Shown here piece by piece: positions 38,245 to 49,489 of a DNA stretch of 64,000 nucleotides. Numbering within the stretch: the stretch's first letter is position 1; each line of letters starts with the position of its first letter. This stretch comes from Rhizophagus irregularis (lineage: Eukaryota; Glomeromycota; Glomeromycetes; Glomerales; Glomeraceae), in the NCBI RefSeq assembly GCF_026210795.1, contig NC_089446.1, forward strand, positions 4,059,001 through 4,123,000, given 5' to 3'. The translations under genes were made by a program, and so were the position numbers. The notes under the pieces were generated by a model. The model was not told the DNA's origin and did no database searches. It saw only the letters and a list, made by a program, of their open reading frames with translations.

Positions 38245-38845
38245 CTCTCTATATATATAAATTTTTTTTTTTTAATTAAGATGATGATGATTAAATGATG
38301 ATGATTAAATAGAAAAAATTTTTTTTTAAAGTTATATTTGATTAGCCTTTTATTACATATAAATTTTTTTTTTTAAAAAAAAAAATTTTGAAAAGAAAAA
38401 TTGAATTAAGAAAATTTCTGCACAGAATGCTAAAAGGAAAATCTTTTTTGTAACCTTTATTTTAAACTAAAAAAAAATCGTGTAACCGGGATGGTAATAG
38501 CCGATACAGGGAATACAGGAAAAATACCATCCGATCTTCCGAACTCATCGATGATCTAAACTATATCCGCAGAACAAATTCGGATAGCGCCACAGGAATT
38601 AAAAGAATTTATACTCAAATTTCCTAGAAATAACGCTTCCGATAAAGATGAAATTATCATGGATATAAACGGGAATGACGGAAGGCGTAACATCATTATT
38701 CTCACGAAAAATCATCATCTTTGAAAAAAGTGCATCGTACCAATTATTAATTTGAACGTCATAAAAATTTCTGAAAACGATTAATTTGATTGACAACTAA
38801 CTATCTCCAGTAACTATCACATTTACAAATGGGCACAAAGTTCTA
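38245..38845. other. Intergenic stretch
   Basis: It starts with a duplicated ATGATGATTAAATG word just upstream of the minus-strand F-box gene, then is AT-rich. A 65-codon minus-strand frame at 38599-38796 has no support as a gene. Confidence 0.35.
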
Positions 38846-39615
38846 AATAATATATGGTTATTAAAAGTTAAATTAAAATGATATGCTTAACTATTCGCAG
38901 CTTCTTAGTATAATATTTCCATATGCGGGGAGATCATTTACCATTTACAGGGCGACTATATCAATCTTATTTTATAAGGCAATTTTTTGATGGTATTTTC
39001 GACTAAATCGCTTACCGACTTTTATTTCTATTATCCGTAATTGATAGCTACCATTTTTTATTATATCCGTAGTATCCTGGATCATTGTTTTCCGGCCAAA
39101 GGGCAAAAGATATACGAGTAATTTGAGATGAATCTCGATAAAGTTGAATATCGACGCAGTCTCTTTTAAATTTTAGAAAAACTGTAATAATAAATAGATC
39201 AAAATCACCATTAGTTATGAAAGAGTAAATGACTTTTAAATGATTTACAGTTTACGATCAAAAATCTCTGATTTTTTTTTATGTAACATGCAAAGGAATT
39301 TGGAATTCTTCCGAAATTAGTTATTTTCTTCCTTTTTAAAAAAAACTGATGAAACTTTGCGCTAAAAAAAGTCGTACAATAATAATTAATCCGGATTTTG
39401 TTTCATTGAAAAGTCGGATTATTAAAACCAAAAGTTCTAGGAAGTATCTGAGTAATCACATGGGATTTGCAGGATTACTTATTCATCACATTATTAATAG
39501 TATTACTAATTGCATTCTTGACGATCTTTACTCACATATTCATAACAGATGAGTATAAAAATAGCCCTTTTCGCTATAATTCTACTTTAAGTTCTTTACA
39601 TTTATTAAAAAACCA

Positions 39616-40504
39616 ATGTCTGTGTTTAAAATTGCAGGAATATGCGGATCACTTCGTAAAGATAGCTTTAATAAAAAATTACTTCTTCGTACACAACAAT
39701 TATGTTCTGAACATATCAAAGGAGCTACTATCGAAATTATCGATTGGAGTCAAGTGCCCATTTATAATCAGGTGCTCGGTGCTTTACATCTTTAAAAAAA
39801 AAAACTCCGAATTAACATTTATATTACTTTAAATATAAGGATCTCGAATCTAATCCTCCACAATCGGTACTTGATTTCAAAAATTCTCTCGCTGACCATG
39901 ATGCAATCATAATTTCTACACCGGGTAAACATAATAACAGTTTTAAATCTTTTATAAATTTTTTTATTGACAAAAATTTTTTATTTTTATCCTTATTTTA
40001 GAATATAACTACAGTATTCCGGGTAAATAAAATTAAAGAAATTCTCAGTAAATAATAAATAAAAGTTATTTTATATATATTTTTTATTTTTTATTAGGTC
40101 CATTGAAAAATGCAATAGATTGGGCAAGTAGGCCCGTTGGCGATCGTGGGCAAGTATTTGCGGGTAAGGCTGTAGCAATAATAGGTTCCGGTCCAGGTTC
40201 CGGTCCAGGTTCTTCGGGTTCTGGACGCGCCCAATTTGTTTTAAGAAAGTCTTTAGTTTTCTTGGATATGGTCCCAGTTAATAAGTAATTAACTTTTTTT
40301 TCCATTATATATACATGTGTGTATTATACATTAAATTTTAATTAAAATTATTTATTTATTAGACCTTTGATTACGATTACTGACGCAGGCCATGCTTTTA
40401 ATGAAGATGGTAGCTTAATTAATAAGCATTTTGAAAATAATATTATTAAAGTATTGCAAAATCTCGTTAAATTAGGTAAACAATTAAAAATTGATCCAGA
40501 ATAA
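39616..40504 (+). CDS. NAD(P)H-dependent FMN reductase, copy 1
   Basis: There are five exons: 39616-39771, 39840-39924, 40002-40022, 40098-40284 and 40363-40504. Phases close and give 196 aa. Exon 3 is a 21-nt micro-exon that completes the EYNYSIPG loop. The fold is flavodoxin-like. The N-terminal FMN-phosphate loop reads GICGSLRKDSFN (8-19), and the signature STPEYNYSIPGPLKNAIDWASRP is split over exons 2-4. Such enzymes reduce FMN or quinones with NAD(P)H in the cytosol. Compared with copy 2, this copy carries an in-frame expansion: GSGPGSGPGSSGSG where copy 2 has GAAGSSGSG, built from a repeated GGTTCCGGTCCA unit. This lies in the loop before the RAQFVLR helix. Nothing else looks broken, so both copies may be active. 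Confidence 0.88.
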
Positions 40505-40934
40505 TATAATAGCAATAGTTCCAAAAATAATATTGATCTTGTAATTTTAAAAATCTTCATGTCTAAATTACAAATAAAGTTATAATTATTTAAACGTCCT
40601 GCAAATTTATTAGTTTTCTTGTATAAAATCCTATTTCCCGTAAAGGTTAATTATATTATGTACGAGATACTCAGTACAGTTAAATTATCAAATCTTGGCC
40701 GGAAAATAATTACCTTGATTTATAGTATCAGCTAATCTTAATTTTAAAATAATTGGTTGTTCTTTATTTTGAAATTTGAAAGAACCTATTTGATAGAATT
40801 TCGTGGTAATACTTTTTTTTATCGTTACCCAATTTTTAAATTTCATTATGCTAATTAACATTATAAAACCTTGTCTTTTAGGAAATGTTTTGCAAAAAAT
40901 GATTTTTTTATATAATTTTATGAATTTTTGACAT

Positions 40935-41523
40935 TGGATTGTTCCGTCGAAAGCATTTTTTTAGACTTTCTTTTTCTTTCAATCTCTTGATGATTTCGGT
41001 AAAATAATTCTAAACATCTTCTCATAGATTCTAATGACTCATATATTATTAATTCTTGTGTTATTAAATTTAATATATGAAGTAAGAAGTGGAATTTTTA
41101 ATAAAAGTATGAAAATGTATATCAAAATTTAAGGTCATAAAGTCTAGTCTATTAAATATTATTATTAAAAAAAAATTTTCAAATTATTGTTATTTTTTTT
41201 TTGATCAGTTTTATAATTTGTACTTACGAAATGAAAATCTGGTACGTCCTTTATCTTTTCCAATACAACAGCATTCTTTCTAGAAGATTCATATTTTCCA
41301 TACGAATTAATGTTGTATCAAATATTATTTCAGTTTTATCATGTTTTCAATCCATTTACACGAAATTTGAATTATATAAAATAATTCGTCTTCGTTCAAA
41401 GTTTTTAAAGCTTCCATCATCTTACTATCATTCCTTGGAGCACAAATAATTAATGCGAAAAACTCTTCAAAAAAAAAAGAAAAGAAAAAATCTAAAAAAC
41501 CTTTAATTGAAGATGAAGCTCTT
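40935..41523 (-). pseudogene. Broken duplicate of the 3' part of the 534-aa gene
   Basis: The segment matches 43785-44418, that is, part of exon 5, the last intron and much of exon 4 of the 534-aa minus-strand gene. The last 200 nt of coding sequence are missing: the join TTTTTGACATT|GGATTGTTCC skips about 0.27 kb present in copy 2. The frame carries small indels, and the 5' part of the gene is absent because the duplication ended inside exon 4. A 37-40 bp block near 41469-41507 is inverted relative to the functional gene. Confidence 0.85.
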
Positions 41524-42141
41524 TAAATAATATATGGTTATTAAAATTAAATTAAAAAGATATACTAACTATTCGTAGCTTCCTCATGTTAATCATATAG
41601 AGTTGCAAGGGAGATCATTTACCATTTATAGGAAGCGACCAGATATTGTATCCTGGATCATTGTTTTTCCGGCTACTTTAAAATATTACCAATATTACAG
41701 AAAAGAGTATACGAATAATTTGAGATGAATCTCGATAAAGTTAAATATCGACGCAGCCTCTTTTGAATTTTAGAAAAACTGTAATAATAAATAGAGATCC
41801 AAATCACGGATGTTCAATTAGCATATAAAAAGGTAAAATGGTAAATGACTTTTAAATAATTTCAGTTTACGATCGGGTTTGGTTAATCAAATTCACGATA
41901 TTACATAATTAATCCGGATTTGTTTTTATGAAATAACTCCTAAGTCGGATTATTAAACCAAAGGCCCAAGGTTCTAGGAAAATGTCTGAGTAATCACATA
42001 AGATTTGCAGATTACTTTTTGTGCACATTATAATTACCAATGCATTCTTGGTACCCATGTATTTTTATGACTTCGAACCCGCCACAAAACATATAAAGAG
42101 ATGAGTATAAAAATAGACCTTTTCGCTATAATTCTATTATA

Positions 42142-43028
42142 ATGTCTGTGTTTAAAATTGCAGGAATATGCGGATCACTTCGTAAAGATAGCTGTAATAA
42201 AAAATTACTTCTTCGTACACAACAATTATGTTCTGAACATATCAAAGGAGCTACTATCGAAATCATCGATTGGGGTCAAGTGCCCATTTATAATCAGGTG
42301 CTCACTGCTTTACATCTTAAAAAAAAAACTCCGAATTTAACATTATTACTTAAATATATAAGGATCTCGAATCTAATCCTCCACAATCGGTACTTGATTT
42401 CAAAAATTCTCTCGCTGACCATGATGCAATCATATTTTCTACACCAGGTAAACGTAATAATAGTTTAAATCTTTTATAAATTTTTTTTATTGACAAAATT
42501 TTATCCTTATTTTAGAATATAACTACAGTATTCCGGGTAAATAAAATTAAATTTTCAGTAAATAATAAATAAAAAGTATTTTATATATATTTTTTACTTT
42601 TTATGTACTGTATATACAATAGGTCCATTGAAAAATGCAATAGATTGGGCAAGTAGGCCCGTTGGAGATCGTGGACATGTATTTGCGGGTAAGGTTGCAG
42701 CAATAATAGGTGCTGCAGGTTCTTCGGGTTCTGGACGCGCTCAATTTGTTTTAAGACAGTCTTTAGTTTTCTTGGATATGGTTCCGGTTAATAAGTAAAT
42801 AACTTTTTCATTATATATGATATGTGTATGTATATTTAATATGTGTATTATATATTAAATTTTTATTAAAATTATTTATTTATTAGACCTTTGATTACGA
42901 TTGCTGACGCTGTCCATGCTTTTAATGAAGATGGTAGCTTAGTTGACAAGCACTTTGAAAATAAGATTATTAAAGTATTGCAAAATCTCGTTAAATTAGG
43001 AAAACAATTAAAAATTGACCCAGGATAA
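42142..43028 (+). CDS. NAD(P)H-dependent FMN reductase, copy 2
   Basis: There are five exons: 42142-42297, 42363-42447, 42516-42536, 42623-42794 and 42887-43028. They match copy 1 exon for exon, including the 21-nt micro-exon, and encode 191 aa. The FMN-binding loop GICGSLRKDSCN and the signature PEYNYSIPGPLKNAIDW are intact. It lacks the five-residue GSGP expansion of copy 1 and reads GAAGSSGSG there, closer to usual family members. A few replacements (S/G near IDWGQ, R/Q in VLRQS) separate the copies. In this unit the intergenic flanks also differ by small indels, so the duplication is not brand new. Confidence 0.88.
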
Positions 43029-43566
43029 TATAATAGCAAAAGTTCCAAAAATTATGTGAAGTAATATAAATCTTATGGATCTTGTAATTTTAAAAATTTT
43101 CATTTGCTAAACGTCAAATTTAAAACACTTTTCTTGTGATAAAATCCCATTTCCCGTAAAGGTTAATTAAATATTATGTACGACACACACAATACAGTTA
43201 ATCTGGCCCAAATTATCAAATTTTGGCAAAATAATTAGTATTAGTTAGTCTTCAGTTCTTTATTTTGGAATTTGTTCATAAGTAGTTTGAAAGAATCTAT
43301 TAATTTCGTGGTAAACTGGAAATGATAATTTTTTTTTTATCGTTAATTTTTTTTAATTTCATTATGCTAATTGGCATTATAAAACCTTGTCTTTTAGGAA
43401 CAAAAAATAAAAGATGAATTTTTCATTGTTTCATTGAAGTAATCTGTATAATCTACATATTTTAATTAAATGTTTTGCAAAAACGTTGATTTTTTTTATA
43501 TAATTTTATGAATTTTTGACATTTGAGGTTTCAGCGTACTAGATTAAAATAAAATACATAAAAAAA
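43029..43566. other. Intergenic stretch between FMN reductase copy 2 and the 534-aa gene
   Basis: It is AT-rich and holds two convergent 3' regions. It matches 40505-40934 of copy 1 in large part, including the word ATTTCCCGTAAAGGTTAATTA. No gene is seen. Confidence 0.5.
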
Positions 43567-45530
43567 TTAATTGACATCCGCCATTTTTTCTCGCTCTTTA
43601 TTTGTGTCATCATCATTATCTAATTCGGCATGCACATCATTATCATATTCATCCATATCAATATTTGCTTCATCTAATATAGGATTTTCATTTTCTTCCC
43701 CAAAAAAGCTAAATAATTCTACTGAATAAATAGGTATATCACCATCATTTAACCAATAATTGTTCTTCTTCCCATTATCTCTTGATTGTTCCGTCGAAAG
43801 CATTTTTTCAGACTTTCTTTTTCTTTCAATCTCTTGATGATTTCGGTGAAATAATTCTAAACATCCTCTCATAGATTCCAATGACTCATATATTGTTAAT
43901 TCTTGTGTTATTAAATTTGATATATGAGTAAGAAGCGGATGGAATTTTTTGGAAATAATAAAATTAGGAAAATGTATATCAAAAATTAAGGTCATAAAAT
44001 CTATAGCCTATTAAATATTATTATTAAAAAAAAAAAGATTATAATATTTCAAATTATTATATTATTATTATTATTATTATTTGTTAAATAATAATCAGCT
44101 TTATAATTTGTACTTACGAAATGAAAATCTGGTACGTCCTTTATCTTTTTCAATACAGCAACCTTCTTACTAGAAAATTCATATTTTCCATACGCCTCAA
44201 TTAATGTTGTATCAAATATTATTTCAGTTTTATCATGTTTTTCAATCCATTTACACAAAATTTGAATTATATAAAATAATTCGTCTTCATTCAAAGTTTT
44301 TAAAGCTTCCATCATCTTACTATCATTCCTTGGAGCACAAATAATTAATGCGAAAAACTCTTCAATTGAAGGTTTTTTAGATTTTTTCTTTTCTTTTTTT
44401 GAAGATGATGAGCTCTTTGATACCAATTGTTTTGAGGATGATAGTGATATCAAGTATTTCAATAGGTATACAAGATCTTTTTCAGGTATATCGGTAACAT
44501 GAATTATAGCAAGTTTCATTATACCCTATCAATTTATGAAATTCTGTCAATAAATAGAACAATGAAATTAACATTTTTTTTAAAAAAAGAGAAATTTTAA
44601 AATTTACCCATGAATTTCTTTCGATAAAAGCTTTGACGATTCCATCTTTCACATAACTGTCGGATAAGAGATTTTTCTCAATAAGATATTGAAATAAAGA
44701 AGCAGACCAAAAATTCATATTAGGAGTTCCATCCGGGTTTAGCGATATGCAATATGATACTACTTTTTTGATAAAATCATTCGAAAATATAGGTATACGT
44801 GTATTCATCTAAGTTTTTCAGGATGATGTAAGAATGATTGATTTATAAGACTTTTTAAAATGGTTGATATATGACAAAAAAATGGTTATTTACCTTGGCG
44901 AATTCTCTTGACTTCATTTCTATATATTCGGATTGCAGTGATACATTTTGTCCTTCCTCCATTTCTTTTTGCCATGAAGATAATGTGAATATATTATCTT
45001 CGTTATTATCTATATTATTTAAAACAATATCCTGGTCTTTAGTGCTTTGATTATCATTACGAGATTGTTTTAAATAAATTTTTAGGTATTCATCATATTT
45101 TTTAGGTTCAATTGAATGGTTTTTTAATTTAGATTTTAAATATTGTGATTCGCTTTTCGCTGCGAAGTTTTCAATTTTTTTTTCAATCTCCTTTCCAGTA
45201 GGAGTTAAAGTAGGATCTAGAATATCAGCAAGTAAATTAGATTCGTTTTGCAAATAACTCTGATTTTTCTTTTTAGTATTTTTGTTAGCAAGCTCTGGTT
45301 TAATTCCGTTCACCTAAGAATATATTTTAAAGATAAGGCATTATTAAAAAGTATCTAAATAAAAACTTATACCTGAATAAAACATATGACACTACCTGTT
45401 TGTCAATTCCATTTTCTGTGATACTTGCGTCTCTAATTTCCTTCTCTTCTATTACCAAACTCCCGTCTGTTTCATTTAAGCGATTTAGTGCTTCCAACAA
45501 CGTCATTGATAAAAGATTTCTAGAAAACAT
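43567..45530 (-). CDS. Putative nucleolar/ribosome-biogenesis protein (Utp8/NOL11-like C-terminal region?)
   Basis: There are five exons: 45530-45396, 45313-44894, 44808-44608, 44525-44118 and 44007-43567. All introns are phase 0, giving 534 aa. The N-terminal 180 residues are Lys/Asn/Asp-rich. The middle and C-terminal parts are helical (WSASLFQYLIEKNLLSDSYV, LFYIIQILCKWIEKHDKTEI, AIDFMTLIFDIHFPNFIISK, SNLITQELTIYESLESM). A Ser/Lys run (SKSSSSSKKEKKKSKK) may act as a nuclear or nucleolar signal. The tail is very acidic. This resembles the helical C-terminal part of t-UTP proteins such as Utp8/NOL11, but the usual beta-propeller is absent, so the call is weak. Two CACGTG boxes lie upstream. 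The start may be preceded by an untranslated exon. Confidence 0.6.
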
Positions 45531-45673
45531 TATGAATACTAAGAGTGAGTTTATGACGAAAAAAATTAAAAAAAAAAATATTAATAAATAAGCAAAAGTG
45601 TTCAATACCTTTGATCAAGGATCAGTTAAAAATAGATTGTCAAAAAAAAAAAATGTTTTATGCGAGCAAAAAC

Positions 45674-45718
45674 CACGTGACCGTGGCGCAGCAAAATAAC
45701 GGTTCACTTAATCACGTG
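45674..45718. promoter_or_regulatory. Two CACGTG boxes upstream of the 534-aa gene
   Basis: CACGTG occurs at 45674-45679 (inside CCACGTGACCGTGG) and at 45713-45718 (inside TCACGTGAA). They lie 144 and 183 nt upstream of the ATG at 45530, between that gene and the 3' end of the EF-Ts gene. CACGTG is the core site of bHLH factors such as Cbf1. In such AT-rich DNA two copies 40 nt apart are unlikely by chance. Confidence 0.5.
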
Positions 45719-45760
45719 AAATATTTTAAAATAACAGATAATCATTCTGATTTTTATTAT

Positions 45761-47021
45761 TTAAAATAAACTTGCTTGATTCATAACTTCTTTAGCAAAA
45801 TCTCCTTCCGATTTTTTTATTCCTTCCCCACGCTCCCATCTTCTAAAATCTATTATTTCAATCGCAACTCCTAACTCTTTTTCTATTTTCCCTATAACAT
45901 CTTTTACACTGCCACCTCCAATTAAAAAATCTTGATTTAATAAAACATTTTCTTTTATATAATCATCCCTATTAATTCCATCTTGAATTGCTTTAATGTC
46001 ATTTTTGCTAATGTACTTGGGATTAAATCCAACAACCTGTCTGGATAAATTTCTCAATAATTTAGCTATATGTTCTGAAGAGTATAGGGAATTTTGATTT
46101 TGTTTTGCAGGTCTACCTAATAATTTTATAACAACTAATCCTCCAATTCTTCCTGTATATGAATCATCACCATGAACATAACCACCCGTCAAAATGTAAC
46201 TATTTTCATTTGAAGATTCGTTATTATCTGGAAACATTACGGCTTCAGCTCTACGTAAACTAATGTTTTCACCTAATTTAGTTACAAGTTCTGATATAGA
46301 TTCTTGAATGGTAGTTAAAGAAAGATTAGCAAAAGATGATGAAGTTGATGGATGAGGAAGCAGAGGTGAAGATTGGAGAAGTGAAAGTGGTATTGATTGA
46401 ATGAATGGGGCAGAATTGGAAGATGACGAATAAATAGGCGCAATATCGGAAGATAGTAAAAGAGATGTAGATGCGATTTGAGTAACAAATTGTTGGAAAA
46501 GAGTATTACGCGAAACAAAGTCAGTTTCGCAATTTACCTATAATTTTAGTATAATTCGTGAATAATTTATGAATTAATATACATATATACATAGCAATAA
46601 TAATTTTTTGTGAGAGGAAAAAAAAAATTTACTTAAAAAAAATAGTTGTATACAATAATAAAAAATTTTTTAATACCTCAACAATTGCACCTCTCGTATT
46701 TCCCATAACTTCTTTTCCTTTTGTTAATACAATTCCAATCAATCCTTCTTTAGCAACTCTTCCTTTAAGTTTTTCAGCTTTAGCAACACCACTAGTTTTA
46801 GAATCTTCTAAAATCCACGATAATGCTACGTCATAATCATTATCATGCTTTGTTAACGCTTCTTTTGCTTTTGTAATACTAACTTGCGTTTCTTGGCGTA
46901 ATTGTTGTAAAAGTTTTAAATTTGGTTTTACAGTTGTATAAAACCTATATGCAATTGTGGAAGAAGGAAAGCCAAACGAGGATAGAAATGCTAAAGGGAG
47001 TTTTTGAGAAACTCTAAACAT
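45761..47021 (-). CDS. TSF1: Mitochondrial elongation factor Ts
   Basis: There are two exons, 47021-46677 and 46537-45761, in phase 0, giving 373 aa. It is the nucleotide-exchange factor that recharges mitochondrial EF-Tu with GTP. The first 28 residues are basic and hydroxylated (MFRVSQKLPLAFLSS...IAYRFYTT), a mitochondrial presequence. Residues about 34-72 form the UBA-like domain (LLQQLRQETQVSITKAKEAL). The EF-Ts signature VNCETDFVSRN starts exon 2, with the TDFV core that contacts EF-Tu. The C-terminal domain has GGYVHGDDSYTGRIGGLVVI and ends VMNQASLF. A Ser-rich insert of about 50 residues follows the signature. Frames upstream of the ATG are open but lack another ATG. It is divergent from the RUS-family gene with a 147-bp gap. 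Confidence 0.92.
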
Positions 47022-47168
47022 GTTTACGAATGAATTTCTTATCAAAAAAGTTATCTAAGATAATCAAATATCAATTACTATTTTAGAAAGTATACAAATT
47101 ACACCCGTTTTTTGATCATCCATCATTCTCTCAGTTTAATTTCTAGAATTCATAAAACTTTTAAAAAC
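47022..47168. promoter_or_regulatory. Shared promoter region between EF-Ts and the RUS-family gene
   Basis: The two start codons are only 147 bp apart on opposite strands, so the segment must carry both leaders and is a natural bidirectional promoter. Both products are, or may be, mitochondrial. No CACGTG or clear TATA box is visible. Confidence 0.5.
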
Positions 47169-49306
47169 ATGACTTTAAACTTTGTATGGAAAGCATGGGA
47201 AGGAGATATCTGGCGCAAATCTTTAAGGAATTTATCCTTTATAGCAAACACTTCTAGTAATACGCGACGAAATTTGAAATTGCAATACAGAAAGTTAGAC
47301 TCTCGAACTTTATATAATTCTAATAAAAATTCTAATGTACAAACTCATCAATCAATTCGTGTTAAACAACATACTGGTAGATTCTTACGTTCTAAACTAA
47401 CCATAATTAGTTTTCCTCCTGACGAAAAAAACGAATCATCCAAAATATCTAATGAACCGAAAATGACATACGAGCACTTACCATTACGTTCCATTAAAAA
47501 AACCTCAATTAATGACTTAATTTTAGAAGGAAAAAGACAAATGATTAAGGCATTTATGCCAAAAGGATATCCAGATTCAGTTACTAAAAATTACTGGGGA
47601 TTTGTAAAATGGCAATTCCTTCATAATGTAGCAGGATCAGTTACGGGAGGTAAGTTTAATTGAATGTCAAACTGTATAATAATAACAATAACGTTGATCG
47701 TTAGCTTTACATAGTTCTGTCGACGCAGTCCTTGCTATACGCTATGGGACTTGGAGCAAAGTCAATTCCTGTATGTCAAATCAAGTTACAATAGTGCAAT
47801 ATGCGGCTTTGTCGGAGAGAATAAAATATCTAATATATCAATTTCATCCACAAAGCTCGCTGCAGCATTGAATTGGATCATTAAAGATGGTTTAGGTCAA
47901 TTAGGCGGTGTAATTTATGCCGCGTTCATTAGTGACCGTTTTGATTCTGAACCAAAACGTCATCGCTTTCAAGCAACTGTCGCAATGCAAATTGCTTCAA
48001 TCTTGGAATTATTGGCTCCATTATGGCCGGGCTCGTTTTTGCTAATTGCTTCAATTTCAAATATAGGTAAATCTTGCGATGATATACATAAAGTAATATA
48101 AGAATTGTCAATTTAACAAATTTACTGCACATAGGTAAAAATATTGCATGGTTAGCTGGGTCTGCAACAAGGTAATTTGCACAAATATTTTATTACTTGA
48201 CATATTAAGGATATTTATTTAGTTTTATATTTATTTAGAGCACAGATGCATAAAACATTCGCGTTAAGAGATAAGTAAGTTAAATTCTAGCTACGATTTT
48301 GTTGCGGCAGGAAATTAAATTAACTGTCATTCGTTGTAATAGTTTAGGAGACATTACCGGAAAGTCAGGATCGCAAACTACGGCAGCAAGTTTAATAGGC
48401 ATGTTAGCTTTATTATAGTTTATTCATGTTTGTTTCCATACTTTAACGTTCGATTTTATATAAAATTAAACAGGAACGGCACTTGGTGTTGTCATAAGCG
48501 GTACTATCACCAAATATAATCCAGATATTACTGCTGCAACATCTGCCGTTCAACCTATTATTCCAATCTTTCTTGCGTTTGGTCCATTTTCATTTTTCAA
48601 CATTTATGGTAATTATAGATCTAGTCTCTATGTAACTACTAGTACCTTAAATGTCCCACGTGCAGAAATGATTCTATATGGCTTGTTAAATCAACTTGAT
48701 GGAGCAACAACATTGTCAAAGATCAAGTGTGACATTAGAGATCTTATATCGTCGCCAAAAAAAGTTTCATCTGAGGAGATATTTGTTGGACGTTATCATT
48801 CTCCATTTGAAATACCATTGGAAATAGAACCAGCTTTGCATCATTATACTTCTAAAAAGCATGTCCATGATTTGCATGCTGCGTTGAAACAAAAGGGGTT
48901 ACTTCACTCTGAGGAATACTTCCTTTTACATGTTCCTTATCACCATTTGTTTGGCAATTTAAGGAAAATGAAACGTCCTATACAACAAAATTCTCACCGA
49001 CATAAACACCATACTCAGCTGCCTGGTAGCAGACAACATCTTTCATTATGGTTTTCGCAAAATGCTAACACTAGAGACATGATTAAGGGATTTTGTCACG
49101 CATGTGCGATTAGACATGCTCTGGAATATGTCGATCCTGCTACGTCCGAAGATAAAGATCAAGTGTTAGATATTATCCGAGATACTCATATCTTAGTGGA
49201 GAATTCATTTGAGAGTCTTATTAGTGCACTTGAGAGTAAAGAGTGGGAAACTGAACATGTTTTCTTTACAGAAAGAGATGATGGAAGACTATTTGTTGAA
49301 AAATAA
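47169..49306 (+). CDS. RUS-family (DUF647) membrane protein
   Basis: There are seven exons: 47169-47649, 47715-47770, 47856-48066, 48135-48171, 48239-48274, 48343-48398 and 48474-49306. Phases close and give 569 aa. After a basic N-terminus, possibly a mitochondrial presequence, the DUF647 core begins at FMPKGYPDSVTKNYWGFVKW. It continues through VLSTQSLLYAMGLG, AALNWIIKDGLGQLGGVIYA, WLAGSATRAQMHKTFALRDN and LGDITGKSGSQTTAASLIGT. These are hallmarks of RUS1/RUSF1 proteins, multi-pass proteins tied to vitamin B6 and UV-B responses in plants; the molecular activity is not known. Intron 6 is GC-AG (donor G|GCATGT), needed to give LIGTALGVVIS. Exons 4 and 5 are only 37 and 36 nt. The C-terminal 200 residues have His-rich HRHKHH and two helical blocks. 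Confidence 0.9.
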
Positions 49307-49387
49307 AAATTCATTATTCGTAATTTATTGTAATTAAAGACTTATTTATAGTAACTACTGACTCATAATACGAGAAGATCGTCACGT

Positions 49388-49393
49388 CACGTG
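49388..49393. promoter_or_regulatory. CACGTG box upstream of the 274-aa membrane protein gene
   Basis: CACGTG within GTCACGTCACGTGAA lies 97 nt upstream of the ATG at 49490. It resembles the boxes upstream of the 534-aa gene. Confidence 0.4.
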
Positions 49394-49489
49394 AATAAAT
49401 TTTTTTCGATTTTTGAAGAGCTCGAGTTTGTCGAGTTTAACTGTTGAGTTAACATTCGTTTGCTTCGCTCGCAATGAAGCTTATTGAAT

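Larger units (their letters stand above)
38846..41523 (+). repeat. Segmental duplication, copy 1 (about 2.7 kb)
   Basis: The block begins at TAAATAATATATGG (38846) and ends where the same word restarts at 41524, so the two copies are directly adjacent. It contains an upstream non-coding region, a complete FMN reductase gene (39616-40504) and, at its end, a broken piece of the 3' part of the neighbouring 534-aa gene. Identity to copy 2 is high over long stretches, with scattered small gaps. The GGCGACTATATC to GATGAATCTCG region is the most diverged part. Confidence 0.85.
41524..44418 (+). repeat. Segmental duplication, copy 2 (about 2.9 kb)
   Basis: This copy lies directly downstream of copy 1 in the same orientation. 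It includes the second FMN reductase gene and runs into the 3' half of the intact 534-aa minus-strand gene. That shows which copy is ancestral for the gene fragment: this one is continuous with the complete gene, copy 1 is not. Confidence 0.85.

Noticed and set aside
40084-40305. Minus-strand frame with GPEPGPEP repeats
   Set aside because: It is the shadow of exon 4 of FMN reductase copy 1; the repeat reads through on both strands.
47112-47168. Upstream extension of the RUS-family protein
   Set aside because: The frame is open from 47112 but has no ATG before 47169, and it overlaps the short shared promoter.
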